Part shown: positions 9,368 through 18,475 of the stretch, in pieces
Layout of the letters: every line of letters starts with the position of its first letter
Numbering within the stretch: the stretch's first letter is position 1
Notes under the pieces: model-generated
The model's input: the letters and a program-made list of their open reading frames with translations, nothing else
What the model was told of the DNA's origin: nothing
Databases searched by the model: none
Program-made: the position numbers and the translations under genes
Assembly (NCBI GenBank): GCA_027382625.1
Contig: JAJKFJ010024131.1
Location: forward strand, 1 to 19,112
Source of the DNA: Tetmemena sp. SeJ-2015
Lineage: Eukaryota > Ciliophora > Spirotrichea > Sporadotrichida > Oxytrichidae
Direction of reading: 5' to 3'
DNA length: 19,112 nt

Positions 9368-11591
9368 TCAAGCTTTGATTTCAGTTCTGCAAATAGGGCA
9401 GAATTTTTGCTAATTTAGCCATTCGCCTATACATTCTTTATGGTATTTATGAAAGCAAGGGAGGATCAGAAGTTTCTCTCCGTTTTTGTAATCAGATTAG
9501 CAGATTGCGCAACTTTTACCCTCCTGGTCTTGCCCTCCTTAGTTCCCACTTTTCTTCTACTCACTTTCCTAATGAAAGACTATTTCTGGAAGTTAGTTCT
9601 TTAAGTCTTCATCAAGCGGGTTCAAAATATAAATATAGATTCTATGTATTATAAGACTTAATAATTATTAAATAAAAGCAAGAATAATGTTGATCTATAA
9701 TCCTTTATCAAAATATTCCCGACCGTTTACTCTATAAGTATTTATGAGAATACTTTGTTCTTTATTTCTTGTCAATTTTATTTTAATTTTAGATGAAATG
9801 GAAATTTTGACTTTAATCTATTTGAGAATTTTGACAATCTTTGATTTCATTCTCTGCATTTCTAGATACTATCCAATATAAATTAAGAAGTTCTAATTGA
9901 GCTTCTAGTCCAAAGCACTCTAAAAATCGTTATAAATTGTTGTGACTTACAAAGTATTCATAGATTTGCTGCTCTAAAAATATCTATTTTTTAATTTTTA
10001 ATGCTCATTCATGTTTTCGAAGTTGGGTCCATTATGTCTCCTATGTTGGTTTGCAGCAAGGAATTCCAAAAGTTCAAGAGGAGGCATTTGCACCATCACA
10101 GGGTTGTTATACTCCAAAAATGACAAAGCATTTCTAATTCAATAAGATATGATATAGGAATATTAACAATGACTGTGTTTGGAAGAAGGTGTGGCCTTCC
10201 TAGAGCATCAATAGCGTAGTATTGTTGTTGTCTATTTGCAGGCTAATGATTAAATATTCACAAAGAAAAAATATTGGCATGATTTTGTCGATTCCTGTTT
10301 CTTCCAAACATGTTAAGTATATTATGCAAGCTTCCTCCTCCTCTCTGATCTCTTTAGTTATGATTTTGTTCTCTCATATTCCTTTATTGATAAATCTTTA
10401 AAATTCATTTGTAATTGTTGCGCAGAAAGCTTTCTTTCCTCTTCGTGGTTTCTGGCCCTTCTATCATTGTCCCTGTTAGCGAATGGGTTCTGTCCAACAT
10501 CTATATTTAAGTTTAAGCTTGTTCCAACAGTAAATGTAACTTAATTCTGAAATTGTTAGGAGTGTGTTACCTTGATTTTATCTTTGGTGGTCGAAATCTC
10601 TATCATAATCAGGCAGTTAGGAACCCTCCATCATTTCGTCATCCTCTTTTTAAAATAATAATCTATGGTTAGGTAGTGAGCAGATACATGATCTTCTAAT
10701 TCTTATTAGCTTATCCATAAAATAGGCAAAAGATCTTAAATGTATTATTTTCTTGTTGAGAGTGGAATTATTAGGAGCATGTTTCGATGGGACAAACTTA
10801 TAAATTATGAGTGAGTTTACTGATATTAAAAATATTCACATTTTAAACTAAATCTTCCTGAGGCGGGCGAGCATTAAGATGCCTTCTACTTTGCCTTAGA
10901 CACTCAGGGCTGCTATTGTATTTAATAAATTCAATCAATAAGAATTGAGGTGGTCTTCTTCAAATTCTTGGAATATCTGCGTCCCACAAAAGCTACACAA
11001 GATACTGGTCAGCTCTCCTCTCAGAGCTGAGAACTTAGAGCCATGATTTTAATCAACATAAGAATTTTCTAATTCCTCATCCTCCTCTTTAAATCTCATC
11101 ATCTAATCGCCCTGAAAGTTCTTAAATTTTAATATTAGAATTACTTAATCGAACTAAAAGGCACATAATTTTTATAAAGATGCGATTTACAAATTGGAGG
11201 CACCTTCTTCCATATTTTGTCTAATGTTCCTTTCCTAATACTAGTTTAATAATTTAAACTTAAGTTTTGTATGGGTTGCTATGTGGTTTGCTCTCTCCTA
11301 ATGTAAATTTGTAATTATAAATAGGCTGAAAAGATATTTGGGAGCTTTTTACATTTAGAATTGCGAGTTCTGGTTTTATACTGCTGTCTATCTGTTTTGT
11401 TGTTGTTGTCTCTTCTCAATTTCCTTCTTCCTTTGGCATTGCTAAGAATGAAGGAAGGCGTTTGTTTGGGGCACTTATGATCCACTAAAGGTCTTGGTCA
11501 AAGTAAAGTATGTTTACCAGAATTAGCAGAGTTGAGTTTGCAAAATGTCTGTCCTTCCAGAATTTTGCATATTAGATTGGTTATTGCTCAT
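9368..11591 (-). CDS. Zinc-finger and RING-H2 ubiquitin ligase, copy A
   Basis: Minus strand, ATG 11591 to TGA 9370-9368. After a 33-nt intron (11517-11485) the N-terminus forms a compact C-x2-C-x11-H-x3-C finger (CQFCG...FLHSQQC), followed by a Gln-rich stretch and a second similar start (CSFCGTQIFQEFEEDH). The middle has VTFTVGTSLNLNIDVGQNPF and NRDNDRRARNHEEE. The C-terminus is a complete RING-H2: CAIC, then CFHKYH, then C, then CPIC, ending 5 residues later. RING-H2 proteins recruit E2 enzymes and act as E3 ubiquitin ligases; the fingers may bind substrate or ubiquitin. Several middle introns are unresolved, and an in-frame TGA (10937-10935) just after the second finger lacks an obvious splice solution. 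The gene is the downstream member of a tandem pair. Confidence 0.7.
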
Positions 11592-11945
11592 TTTTTAAGA
11601 CCAAATTAGAACTCAAAATATCAATATATTCAATTACCAAATCCAAAGTTATACTCTAAATGAAATTAAAGAAATAATGCTATATCAAAATCCTAAAATT
11701 AAAAGAATCTAACATAAATAATTACAAATAAATAATTTTAACAAGGATATTAAAATATAATTATTAGGACTATTAAAAAATAAGGATTGCTATTTTTCTT
11801 TTCCTTCTCTTTTTTAATTAGATAAGCCTTATATGTATAAATGAATTGATCAAGAATGATGTTATATTAAATAAAATTGATTTAATCTCCGATATTGTGC
11901 TAAATAATAATCTTGAGAGTTCTAACTATCTATCATTTTGAAATA
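11592..11945. other. Intergenic spacer between the two RING genes
   Basis: Very AT-rich. It holds the presumed promoter of copy A (right after its ATG at 11591) and the 3' flank of copy B. The part after about 11830 is homologous to the 3' flank of copy A near 9250-9360. No further gene or structured element was seen. Confidence 0.6.
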
Positions 11946-14900
11946 TCAAGCTTTAATTTCTATTCTGCAAATGGGGCAAAACTTTTGCTAATCTAGCCAC
12001 TCGCCTATACACTCTTTATGATATTAATGAAAGCAAGGTAGGATCAGGAGTTTCTCTCCTTTTTTGAAATCAGATTAGCAGATTGCGCAGCTTTTACCCT
12101 CTTGGTCTTGCCCTCCTTAATTTCTACTGTTGCTCTTCCTGCTTTCTTAACCAAAGATTATCTCTGGCAATTAATTCTTTATCTCTGAGTTTAACGGGTT
12201 TAAATTTACATTATTTTAATTTATATAATCAAACAAATAAATAATATTTCGAATCTAAAAAGAATGAAAATTGTTAAATTTTATCTCATCAACTAATTAC
12301 AATAAATTGAAAAGATTTATCAAGTTAAAAACTTTAAAATTTTGAATGCTTCTTATGTTTTCGAGCATTGATTAATTCAGAAATTTAATATATAGATCTG
12401 AAAAATTTTTTTACTTCATTTTTATTTTCAGCATATATAAATTTTATAATTAAAGTAAGTTCTGATTGAGCTTCTAGTCCAAAGCAGTCTAAAACTGTTA
12501 TAGCTAGGTATGACTTACAAAGTAATCATAGATTTACTGCTCATTTACTTTTATTCAAGGCTTAATTTTTAATAAGCTCACTCATGTTTTCAAACCTGGG
12601 ATCATAACTTTCGCTATTTAAGTTTGCAGGATATTATTAAAACCGAGGATGATTCTGAACCACCGCGTGCCTATAGCTGCTATTGTTGTTGTTGTTGTTG
12701 TTGTTATTGACAAAATATCTTTAATTAAAATTAATATAAACTTGTTTTTAAATAGGTATATTAACAAAGGCAGCAGTTGGGAAATTATTTTGACGTCTTT
12801 AATGAGAATTATTACTAATTTAGAGTTGATTCGAAAAATAAAAGCTATTCTAGTTATATTTGACTAATGTGACAGGTGTATATCTTTAAGTTTGTGCAAA
12901 TTAAAATTATTTATATTATAAGTGGGATTAATTTAAAAAATATAGTTAACTAAAGTAAACTTCATTTAATTAAGTGAAATTTTGAATCGTATTTTAGACT
13001 TTGGGAATAAAATTCAATGGATTAGTTTTTTTAAGCTCATAAATAAATTACAGCGAGATAGATATTCTAAAAGTCTATACTTTTAAAAGAGAATGAGAAA
13101 AGAAAGAGAGTGTAATTATTTATAAAGTCTATGAAAGCAAATACGGAAAATGCAGAGTACAAATGACAGGAATGGAGCTGCTATCAAGTTTGGGTCTGGT
13201 AACTAAGGCCACTAGTTTGACCTGGGTGGTTGGAGGGAGGTACTTTTCTGGTACTATAAGCAAAACTTTGTGCTTTTAATTTGAGAATTCTCTAGGCCAG
13301 AGGCACCAAACAAAATTGTAGAAGTGAAAGTAAAAATCAAAAATTAACGATGCAAATATCACACAAAGCTTAAGTATAACTGGTTCCAGGAAAGTGCCAC
13401 CATCTAAATACCCCCGCAACACTGTGTTTACTAAGCCTATAAAGACAGAACTCTCTGGCCAATCATCTCTACCCTGTCTATCATAATGCTTAGCGTCCTC
13501 CGAAGTCAAATGGACAAATGCCTTGATAATAGTTCCATGCCTTTCATAGCCTCTCTGCATTTTCCTTATTTATTTTAATAGACTCTATAAATTACACTCC
13601 CTCTATTCTCTTTCTCACTGATAATTTAATTTTATTCTTAAAGTCTTAAAATACTATTCAAAATGTGACTTATTTTAATGAAGTGACACACTTATAATAT
13701 GAATTATTTCAATCTGCATGAACCTAAAGAATTACACTAGGTATATTTGTGAACAGCCACTGAAATAACTTTTAATTTACAAATAAACTCTTAGTTAGTA
13801 ATATCTGGGACTTATCGTTGATTCATTCTAGCATTGAGATAAAAATATAATGAATATCTTGATAAAGATTCAAGTGACTGTTGAATAAGTTGATCATAGA
13901 ACTTAAGTTAACTTCCTGGTCCCTTTAGTTAGAATTAACTTGGGTAGGCCTTCTTGATTGATAAATAATTTTATTATTGTGCTAGTAGGTTGCTTTCCTC
14001 GTTATGTTGAATAGCCCTTCTATCTCTGTTTATATTAGCGTAAGGATTTGATGGTTCCCTTTCTATATATATAAGATTTATCACTAACTTATTGCGGTGT
14101 AGTTAGGTTCAGAGTCTTAAAATGTTACCTTGATAATTTATTTAGTCTGGAATGTTATCACTTAAAATGATACGATGCTGATCCCCCTGAATCTAGTCAT
14201 CCTCTTTAAATAAAATTATCTATGGTTAGTAAGTGAGCAGAAACATGGTCCTGTAATTCTAATTTATTAGCTTTTAACGGAAAGAATATTTCAAATATTT
14301 CTTGTTGTGAATGGAAATTTTGTGAGCATGATCCGATGGGGCAAACTTCAACAAATTATGAGTTATATACTATTATAGTTTTTTTTAACTCGGCTTCTCT
14401 CCTGTGGACGAGAATTATTTTGAATTTGCTACCTTGGACGCTCCTAAGGATAGTATTTAATTAAATCAATAAATCTGTAAGAATTGTATTGTTGCTGTTG
14501 ATATTCTTGAAAGTTGTGGGTTAATGGTTGGTAGAAGTCGGAGTCCTCACCAGCTGAGAACTAGAACTAGTAGTCATAATAAAATATAAAAGTCTTCTCC
14601 TGTATCTAATTATATTCTTGTCCCTGAATTATGCTGAAAGTCTTCTCCTTTATCTATTTATATCCTCATGCTAGAATTAGGCTAAAAGTGCTTTTAAAAT
14701 TTGAATTGCAATTACTTAACCGAAATAAATGACACAAGTTTTAAACTTAATTTTTGAATATAGATGAGACACCCTTCCCAGAAGCCTCTCTAGCATTCGT
14801 TTACTAAGATGAGTTATGAATTATATAAGAGTTACCCTTTTAATATTAGTTTTGCCCCTACCTAATGAGGAAGTTTATATCAACATGGCTACAAAGATAT

Positions 14901-15124
14901 TTACGAAAAATTGTTGCTTTGGAGTTTTGAGTTCTATGGCTGTTTGCTTTTATTTATCTTTTCGAAATCTCTCTTCTTTTTGCATTGCTAAGAATGAAGA
15001 AACGCATTTGTCTGAGGCACTTCAGATCCACTAAGGTATTTAGTTTCAATTAATTTTCTTACCAAAATTGGCAGACTTGAATTTTAAAAATGTCTGCGTT
15101 TTTCTTTTCAGCAGTAGTTTGCAT
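11946..15124 (-). CDS. Zinc-finger and RING-H2 ubiquitin ligase, copy B (carries an insertion)
   Basis: Paralogue of copy A in the same orientation, ATG 15124 to TGA 11948-11946. The first finger is nearly identical (CQFCGSEVPQTNAFLHSQQC) and is split by an intron at the same codon (15062-15031, 32 nt). The middle block matches A (NPYANINRDRRAIQHNEE). The RING-H2 is intact: CAIC, CFHQYH, C, CPIC, with the upstream NPLNSEIKNQLPEI segment also shared. Between these, about 12.7-13.9 kb is absent from A and contains a long inverted repeat. Conservation of both fingers and intron position argues for past selection. Whether B is still expressed depends on whether the insertion is spliced or eliminated; the upstream half also has frame breaks, such as a TGA about 60 codons after the start, so it may be a pseudogene. 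Confidence 0.55.
12805..13805. mobile_element. Long inverted-repeat (palindromic) insertion inside RING copy B
   Basis: The left arm (about 12805-13190) and right arm (about 13530-13805) are diverged reverse complements. Matches include ATTATAAGTG at 12915 and its complement ending 13698, ATTTTGAATCGTATTTTAGA near 12979 versus its complement near 13645, and GAGTGTAATT...GGAAAATGCAGAG near 13110 versus 13554-13603. The left arm carries about 90 extra bases. Each arm holds an ATG whose ORF reads inward: M-Q-S... from 13150 (45 codons to TGA 13284) and M-Q-R... from 13560. The segment has no counterpart in copy A. It could be a foldback transposon, an inverted gene duplication or an eliminated sequence. 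Confidence 0.65.
13276..13560 (-). CDS. Unrecognised membrane-type ORF in the right arm of the inverted repeat
   Basis: From ATG 13560 the minus strand reads a plausible protein: a polar ~40 residues containing HLTSEDAKHYDRQGRDDWPE, then VFIGLVNTVLRGYLDGG, then a strongly hydrophobic stretch (LKLCVIFASLIFDFYFHF) able to span a membrane. The end given is the first TAA; in ciliate code the frame stays open much further, so the true end or splice site is unknown. The left arm encodes a related start (MQSTNDRNGAAIKF) facing this ORF. No family recognised. Confidence 0.3.
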   Translation of the reverse strand: MQRGYERHGTIIKAFVHLTSEDAKHYDRQGRDDWPESSVFIGLVNTVLRGYLDGGTFLEPVILKLCVIFASLIFDFYFHFYNFVWCLWPREFSN

Positions 15125-15555
15125 ATTAGTGCTTTAGATTTTAAAATTACAACTCAAATTATCATAATTTAATTTATTTTCAAATCCAAATTTAATACTC
15201 TAGATTAAGTCAAAGAAATAAAATAACACAAGCTAAAATTAGAATTTCCAAATCCATAAAGATTTATAAGTTATTATAAATATATTTATTTATTATGTAA
15301 AGAGGCTACTGGCGGAATTTTCATTATGATAAAATTGAATTACGAAAGTAAATAGCAACAAATATAAATAATGGATCATGAATATTAAAGAAAATCTTTA
15401 TTTTAATAATCATTTTAGGCAGAGTGTGAATTAATTAAATGTATATTTATATGTTTTATAGATTGTTCGAAATATGTTTTTATCTTGCTCTAAAGAAATA
15501 GAATTTTTATATAGCATATTAAATCATTTAAAAAGCATGATTCTCCCAAGAAAGT
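15125..15555. other. AT-rich spacer between RING copy B and the carbonic-anhydrase-like gene
   Basis: Contains the presumed promoter region of copy B and the 3' flank of the next minus-strand gene. Up to about 15190 it still resembles the 5' flank of copy A. I see no ORF or repeat I would defend in the remainder. Confidence 0.6.
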
Positions 15556-16694
15556 TCATTTTTAAGAGCAAGTAAAACTGTTGATTAGTTAAAAAATTAA
15601 ATAAAAAGATTTCATTTTACAAATAATCGAAGAAAAACCTTCCAGTTATATTTTCCTAATATTATAAGGCCTCATGTTTTTATAGGTGCTCCAATACATC
15701 TTCCCAACAAGGTAAATAGTTTGTGAACTCTAAGTCTACAGTCCTCTGTAGTTCCCAATATAAGTGGAATCTCCTATCAAAGTAAAGAGCTGAGTTTTGT
15801 AGAAAGCACTAGTCTGGATCGGTACATTGTAAATGAACCACATCACAGTTTCTGAACAAGGAGGCATAGTCATGCTGCCGTTGTAGTAGTAGAAATTTCC
15901 GTAAAATTGGTCAAACAACTAGGACGCAACTTATCTAATTATTTATGTTAATAAACTGATAGCTTCTTTCTAGGCTGATTTATATTGATGGAATCGGTAC
16001 TTTGTTATAATTATAAATCAAAGAATTAAATCTAGCCTAGTTTTTTCTTGCACTTATATTAAGAAGCACTAAAATTACAAACTGATTTTTCAATATTGGA
16101 TGGCCTAGGGTCTAGTTCCAACATGAAATCGTTATTCAAATCCAGATCTGAGCTGAACATGACTGAGATGCCAAGCATTTGGGTCTTATCAGTTGGGCTT
16201 CTATAAATTAATTTAAGTTGCATCTATGAATGAGTTGCATTTCAAAGGTTGTTTGCGAGCCCTCGAGGTAGTGCTCTGATTTATACCTAAAGAAAATGTT
16301 CTCTAGTCCATAGAAGTACTCATAGCCAAATTGATTAACGTAAGTAACATTCCCATCGTGGCTTGTCAAATTAATATACATCTACAGCCCATCTCTTGAC
16401 TTGTACAAGTACACATTTTAATCACAACTTATCCACTATAACTTTAAATTAATCTTAAGATTATTATATTTAAATTGATCTTAAATTTTCAAGATCCTAG
16501 TAATTGAGAACTAACTTAGCATTCATGTTGTAAGCGGAGAGGAGAGAAGTCTGCACCTTTATTGGAGATTACTTAGTGCCCGAGAGGCAAGTGCCCTCGT
16601 TCCAGTTAGTGCCGTGACTCTGATAGTCCCAGCCAAAAGCCATGGAAACCAAAATCAAAAGCAGAAGTAAAGATTACAGGATCCTTACTTTCAT
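15556..16694 (-). CDS. Secreted alpha-carbonic-anhydrase-like protein without zinc ligands
   Basis: Minus strand, ATG 16694 to TGA 15558-15556. A signal peptide (MKVRILQSLLLLLILVSMAF) is followed by the alpha-CA start WDYQSHGTNWNEG...C.SGTKQSPI, then NYQDLENL, SEHYLEG, TQMLGISVMF, LELDPRPSN and NGSMTMPPCSETVMW near the end. The catalytic H-F-H motif aligns with F-F-R, and the third ligand position (E-x-H) reads E-M-Q; the gatekeeper Thr of LTTPP is Met. All three zinc ligands therefore appear lost, so hydration of CO2 is unlikely and a CA-related binding role is inferred. A 38-nt intron (GTTTATTAAC...CCTAG, before LFDQFYG) fits well. The 5' half needs a further join (a 43-nt GT-AG candidate ending TACAAG), and a frame break lies near 16205-16240. 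Confidence 0.75.
16205..16245 (-). repeat. Imperfect micro-duplication breaking the CA-like frame
   Basis: Read on the minus strand, ATGCAACTCATTCATAG is followed directly by ATGCAACT...TTTATAG (23 nt). Dropping either copy (17 or 23 nt, both 3n+2) restores the carbonic-anhydrase frame, giving EMQLIHRSPTDKTQMLG or EMQLKLIYRSPTDK. No GT donor is present, so a normal intron does not explain it. It could be a replication slip, an assembly error or a very small eliminated sequence flanked by ATAG. Confidence 0.6.
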
Positions 16695-17442
16695 CTATGG
16701 AGGGAGAAGTTATTTCATTTTATGATAATCCAATCTAATTAAATGCTCCTACTTCTATTAAAACAATAAAATAATCCATTAAAAATAATTGAGATACTCC
16801 TGATGAGCATACAAATAAGATAATTATCAGGATAAAAATTCAGATCAAGTTAAAATATTTTGAAGGAAATAGTACCGCAATAATTAGGAGCTTATCAATT
16901 AAAAACCATTCACTCAAGTATAATTAATATAATTATCGAGAATTATTATACAATGAGAAAACCTGTCTCAAACCTTGACAAGAAAACTCAACTTAAAATT
17001 TATTAAGTCACTTACTGCAAATAAACTATTTTTTATTGTATTAAAGTGCTCTTACTCATTTATAAGTTGAGGAAAATTAAAAATTTGTTATCCATTATCT
17101 CAAAATTATTATTTAATCAATGATTCACAAATATTTTCATAAATCAAAGGGATAAAATTATCTCTTCTTAAATTTACCTTTTAATTAAAATAAAATTGAG
17201 CTCTTAAGATTAAAATATCAGAAAAGTATTTTATTATTGTCATTAATTTTCTAAATTTATTGTCAACAACAGCACTCAGATATTAACAATTAAAGACAAA
17301 CTAAAAATATTCATAAAACTGTAGTAGACTTAGAGCTAAATCCTTAGGTCTTAAAATCTCAAAACAGTCAGAGTTTAGCTGATGAGGCAACACTCTAACT
17401 TTGATTCATTTATAATTAAAATTATTTTGCATAGAAAAGCTT
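16695..17442. other. AT-rich divergent intergenic region
   Basis: Lies between the start of the minus-strand CA-like gene and the plus-strand membrane ORF, so it should hold both promoters. It is extremely AT-rich, with no ORF of protein-like composition on either strand and no clear repeat. Confidence 0.55.
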
Positions 17443-17931
17443 ATGGCCAAAGTTTATTCTAGCACCAAAATAAGTTTTCTTTCACAGAGATTTGAAGATA
17501 TAAATCTAGAAAGAGAGTACTTCAAAAGCATTTACTCTGAGATCGTTCAATAAAATTAAATTCAAATAGCTGTGATCTGCGGGCTAATGCAATTTTATTA
17601 TAAAATTTAGCATCAGTAATTTAATTTCTGGTAGCTGGTTACCTTATATATTGCTTCTATGTGTCGCCCTTCAAGCTTTATGCTGATTATTCTTAGCTTC
17701 CTGAGATATATTATATTATAATAAATATTGATATTATATACTCAGATTTATATCTTGGGGAGTGTATGGGTGGGCTACCCCCAAATATTATCTGTGCTGT
17801 GCTGGAAGATTCCATTTACAGCTAAATTCTATGGGTACATTCAAATATTTGCGCTTTGCTTTATTTGCTCTGAAGCAATTTTGAGGTACCCTATCTTCAT
17901 AAGCATACTTGACTTTATATTTTTAATTTGA
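17443..17931 (+). CDS. Multi-pass membrane ORF, 162 codons
   Basis: From ATG 17443 to TGA 17929-17931 the plus strand is open, with TAA/TAG as Gln. The soluble N-terminus (FLSQRFEDINLEREYFKSIY) leads to four or five hydrophobic stretches, including IAVICGLMQFYY, LVTLYIASM, FMLIILSFLRYIIL and FALCFICSEAIL. The N-terminal pattern of an acidic Leu-Glu-x-x-Tyr helix entering a bundle of membrane helices is reminiscent of the amino-terminal membrane region of ciliate nucleotide cyclases, but this is a loose likeness and no catalytic domain is visible. The start follows an upstream in-frame TGATGA. The gene may be truncated or continue through an intron; a mobile-element copy begins 48 nt after its stop. 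A 92-codon ORF on the opposite strand (17949-17671) competes with this call. Confidence 0.45.
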
Positions 17932-17979
17932 CTTAGGAATACTGAACATAATCCTATTTTCAACTGTATTAACATACAT

Positions 17980-18474
17980 TATAAGTCAAATACGAATAGT
18001 TTATCAAGAAATAGAATACAAAGTAACTCAAAATTAATTACAGGCTGGAGTTTAATTGATCACGTAGACATTTTCAAAATAATTAAAAATGGAATCAAAT
18101 GAAATCTTAAGCCAGTTAATTAATGGTTCGAGAGTCGCTAAGATAGGACTAAAAAGAAAAATTTTGATCACAATTTGTGAAAAATCTTCCAATCAAAAAT
18201 GAAAGTATTCATCTTTGCCTTTTTCATTAATGTTTTAGCCAATCAGATTCCATGTTGGATAATGCACTGCGCATCTGGTTTTGCATATTTTATCATGCAA
18301 GTTAAATATTATGAAGTCTTAAACTAACTTCTCTCTACATATAGCACATACTTTTATCGATTTAACTTATCACTTTCGTTTGTATTCCTACTTGTATTTA
18401 GAAAAATGTAGTATTATTCAGTTACTTTGTATTCTATTTCTCTTTCTTGATCAACTATTCGTATTTGGCTTATA
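17980..18474. mobile_element. TA-flanked terminal-inverted-repeat element, copy 2
   Basis: Diverged relative of the element at 8495-8997. It begins TATAAGTCAAATACGAATAG and ends with the complement of TATAAGCCAAATACGAATAG; the arms stay complementary for about 50 bp (to AGAATACAAAGTAACT) with one 6-nt gap. TA lies at both edges. Internal blocks AATTACAGGCTGGA, TTTAGCCAATCAGAT, ATCATGCAAGTTAAA and CACTTTCGTTTGTA match copy 1 in the same order. An ORF from about 18089 (MESNEILSQLINGSRVAK, 37 codons to TGA) and a downstream tail FIMQVKYYEVLN parallel those of copy 1. No transposase is encoded. Confidence 0.85.
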
Positions 18475-18475
18475 T

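Larger units (their letters stand above)
9250..15190. repeat. Tandem gene duplication (about 9.25-11.69 kb and 11.83-15.19 kb)
   Basis: The two RING gene units align along almost their whole length, including 3' flanks (for example the shared TATCTAT...TTTTGAAATATCAAGCTTT segment near 9350 and 11925), RING exons, the ACTTACAAAGTA splice-site region (9950 and 12510), middle exons (10430 and 14000) and the 5' finger (11440 and 14990). Unit B is about 0.9 kb longer because of the insertion at about 12.7-13.9 kb. Divergence is lowest in the RING exon and high in introns and flanks, so the duplication is old. Confidence 0.85.

Noticed and set aside
12649..12867. Plus-strand ORF with a Val run
   Set aside because: The Val run is the complement of an AAC/CAA microsatellite in RING copy B; the rest is random AT-rich sequence.
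15736..15918. Stand-alone 60-codon minus-strand ORF
   Set aside because: It is the last part of the carbonic-anhydrase-like gene, which continues past the TAG (Gln) to TGA at 15558-15556.
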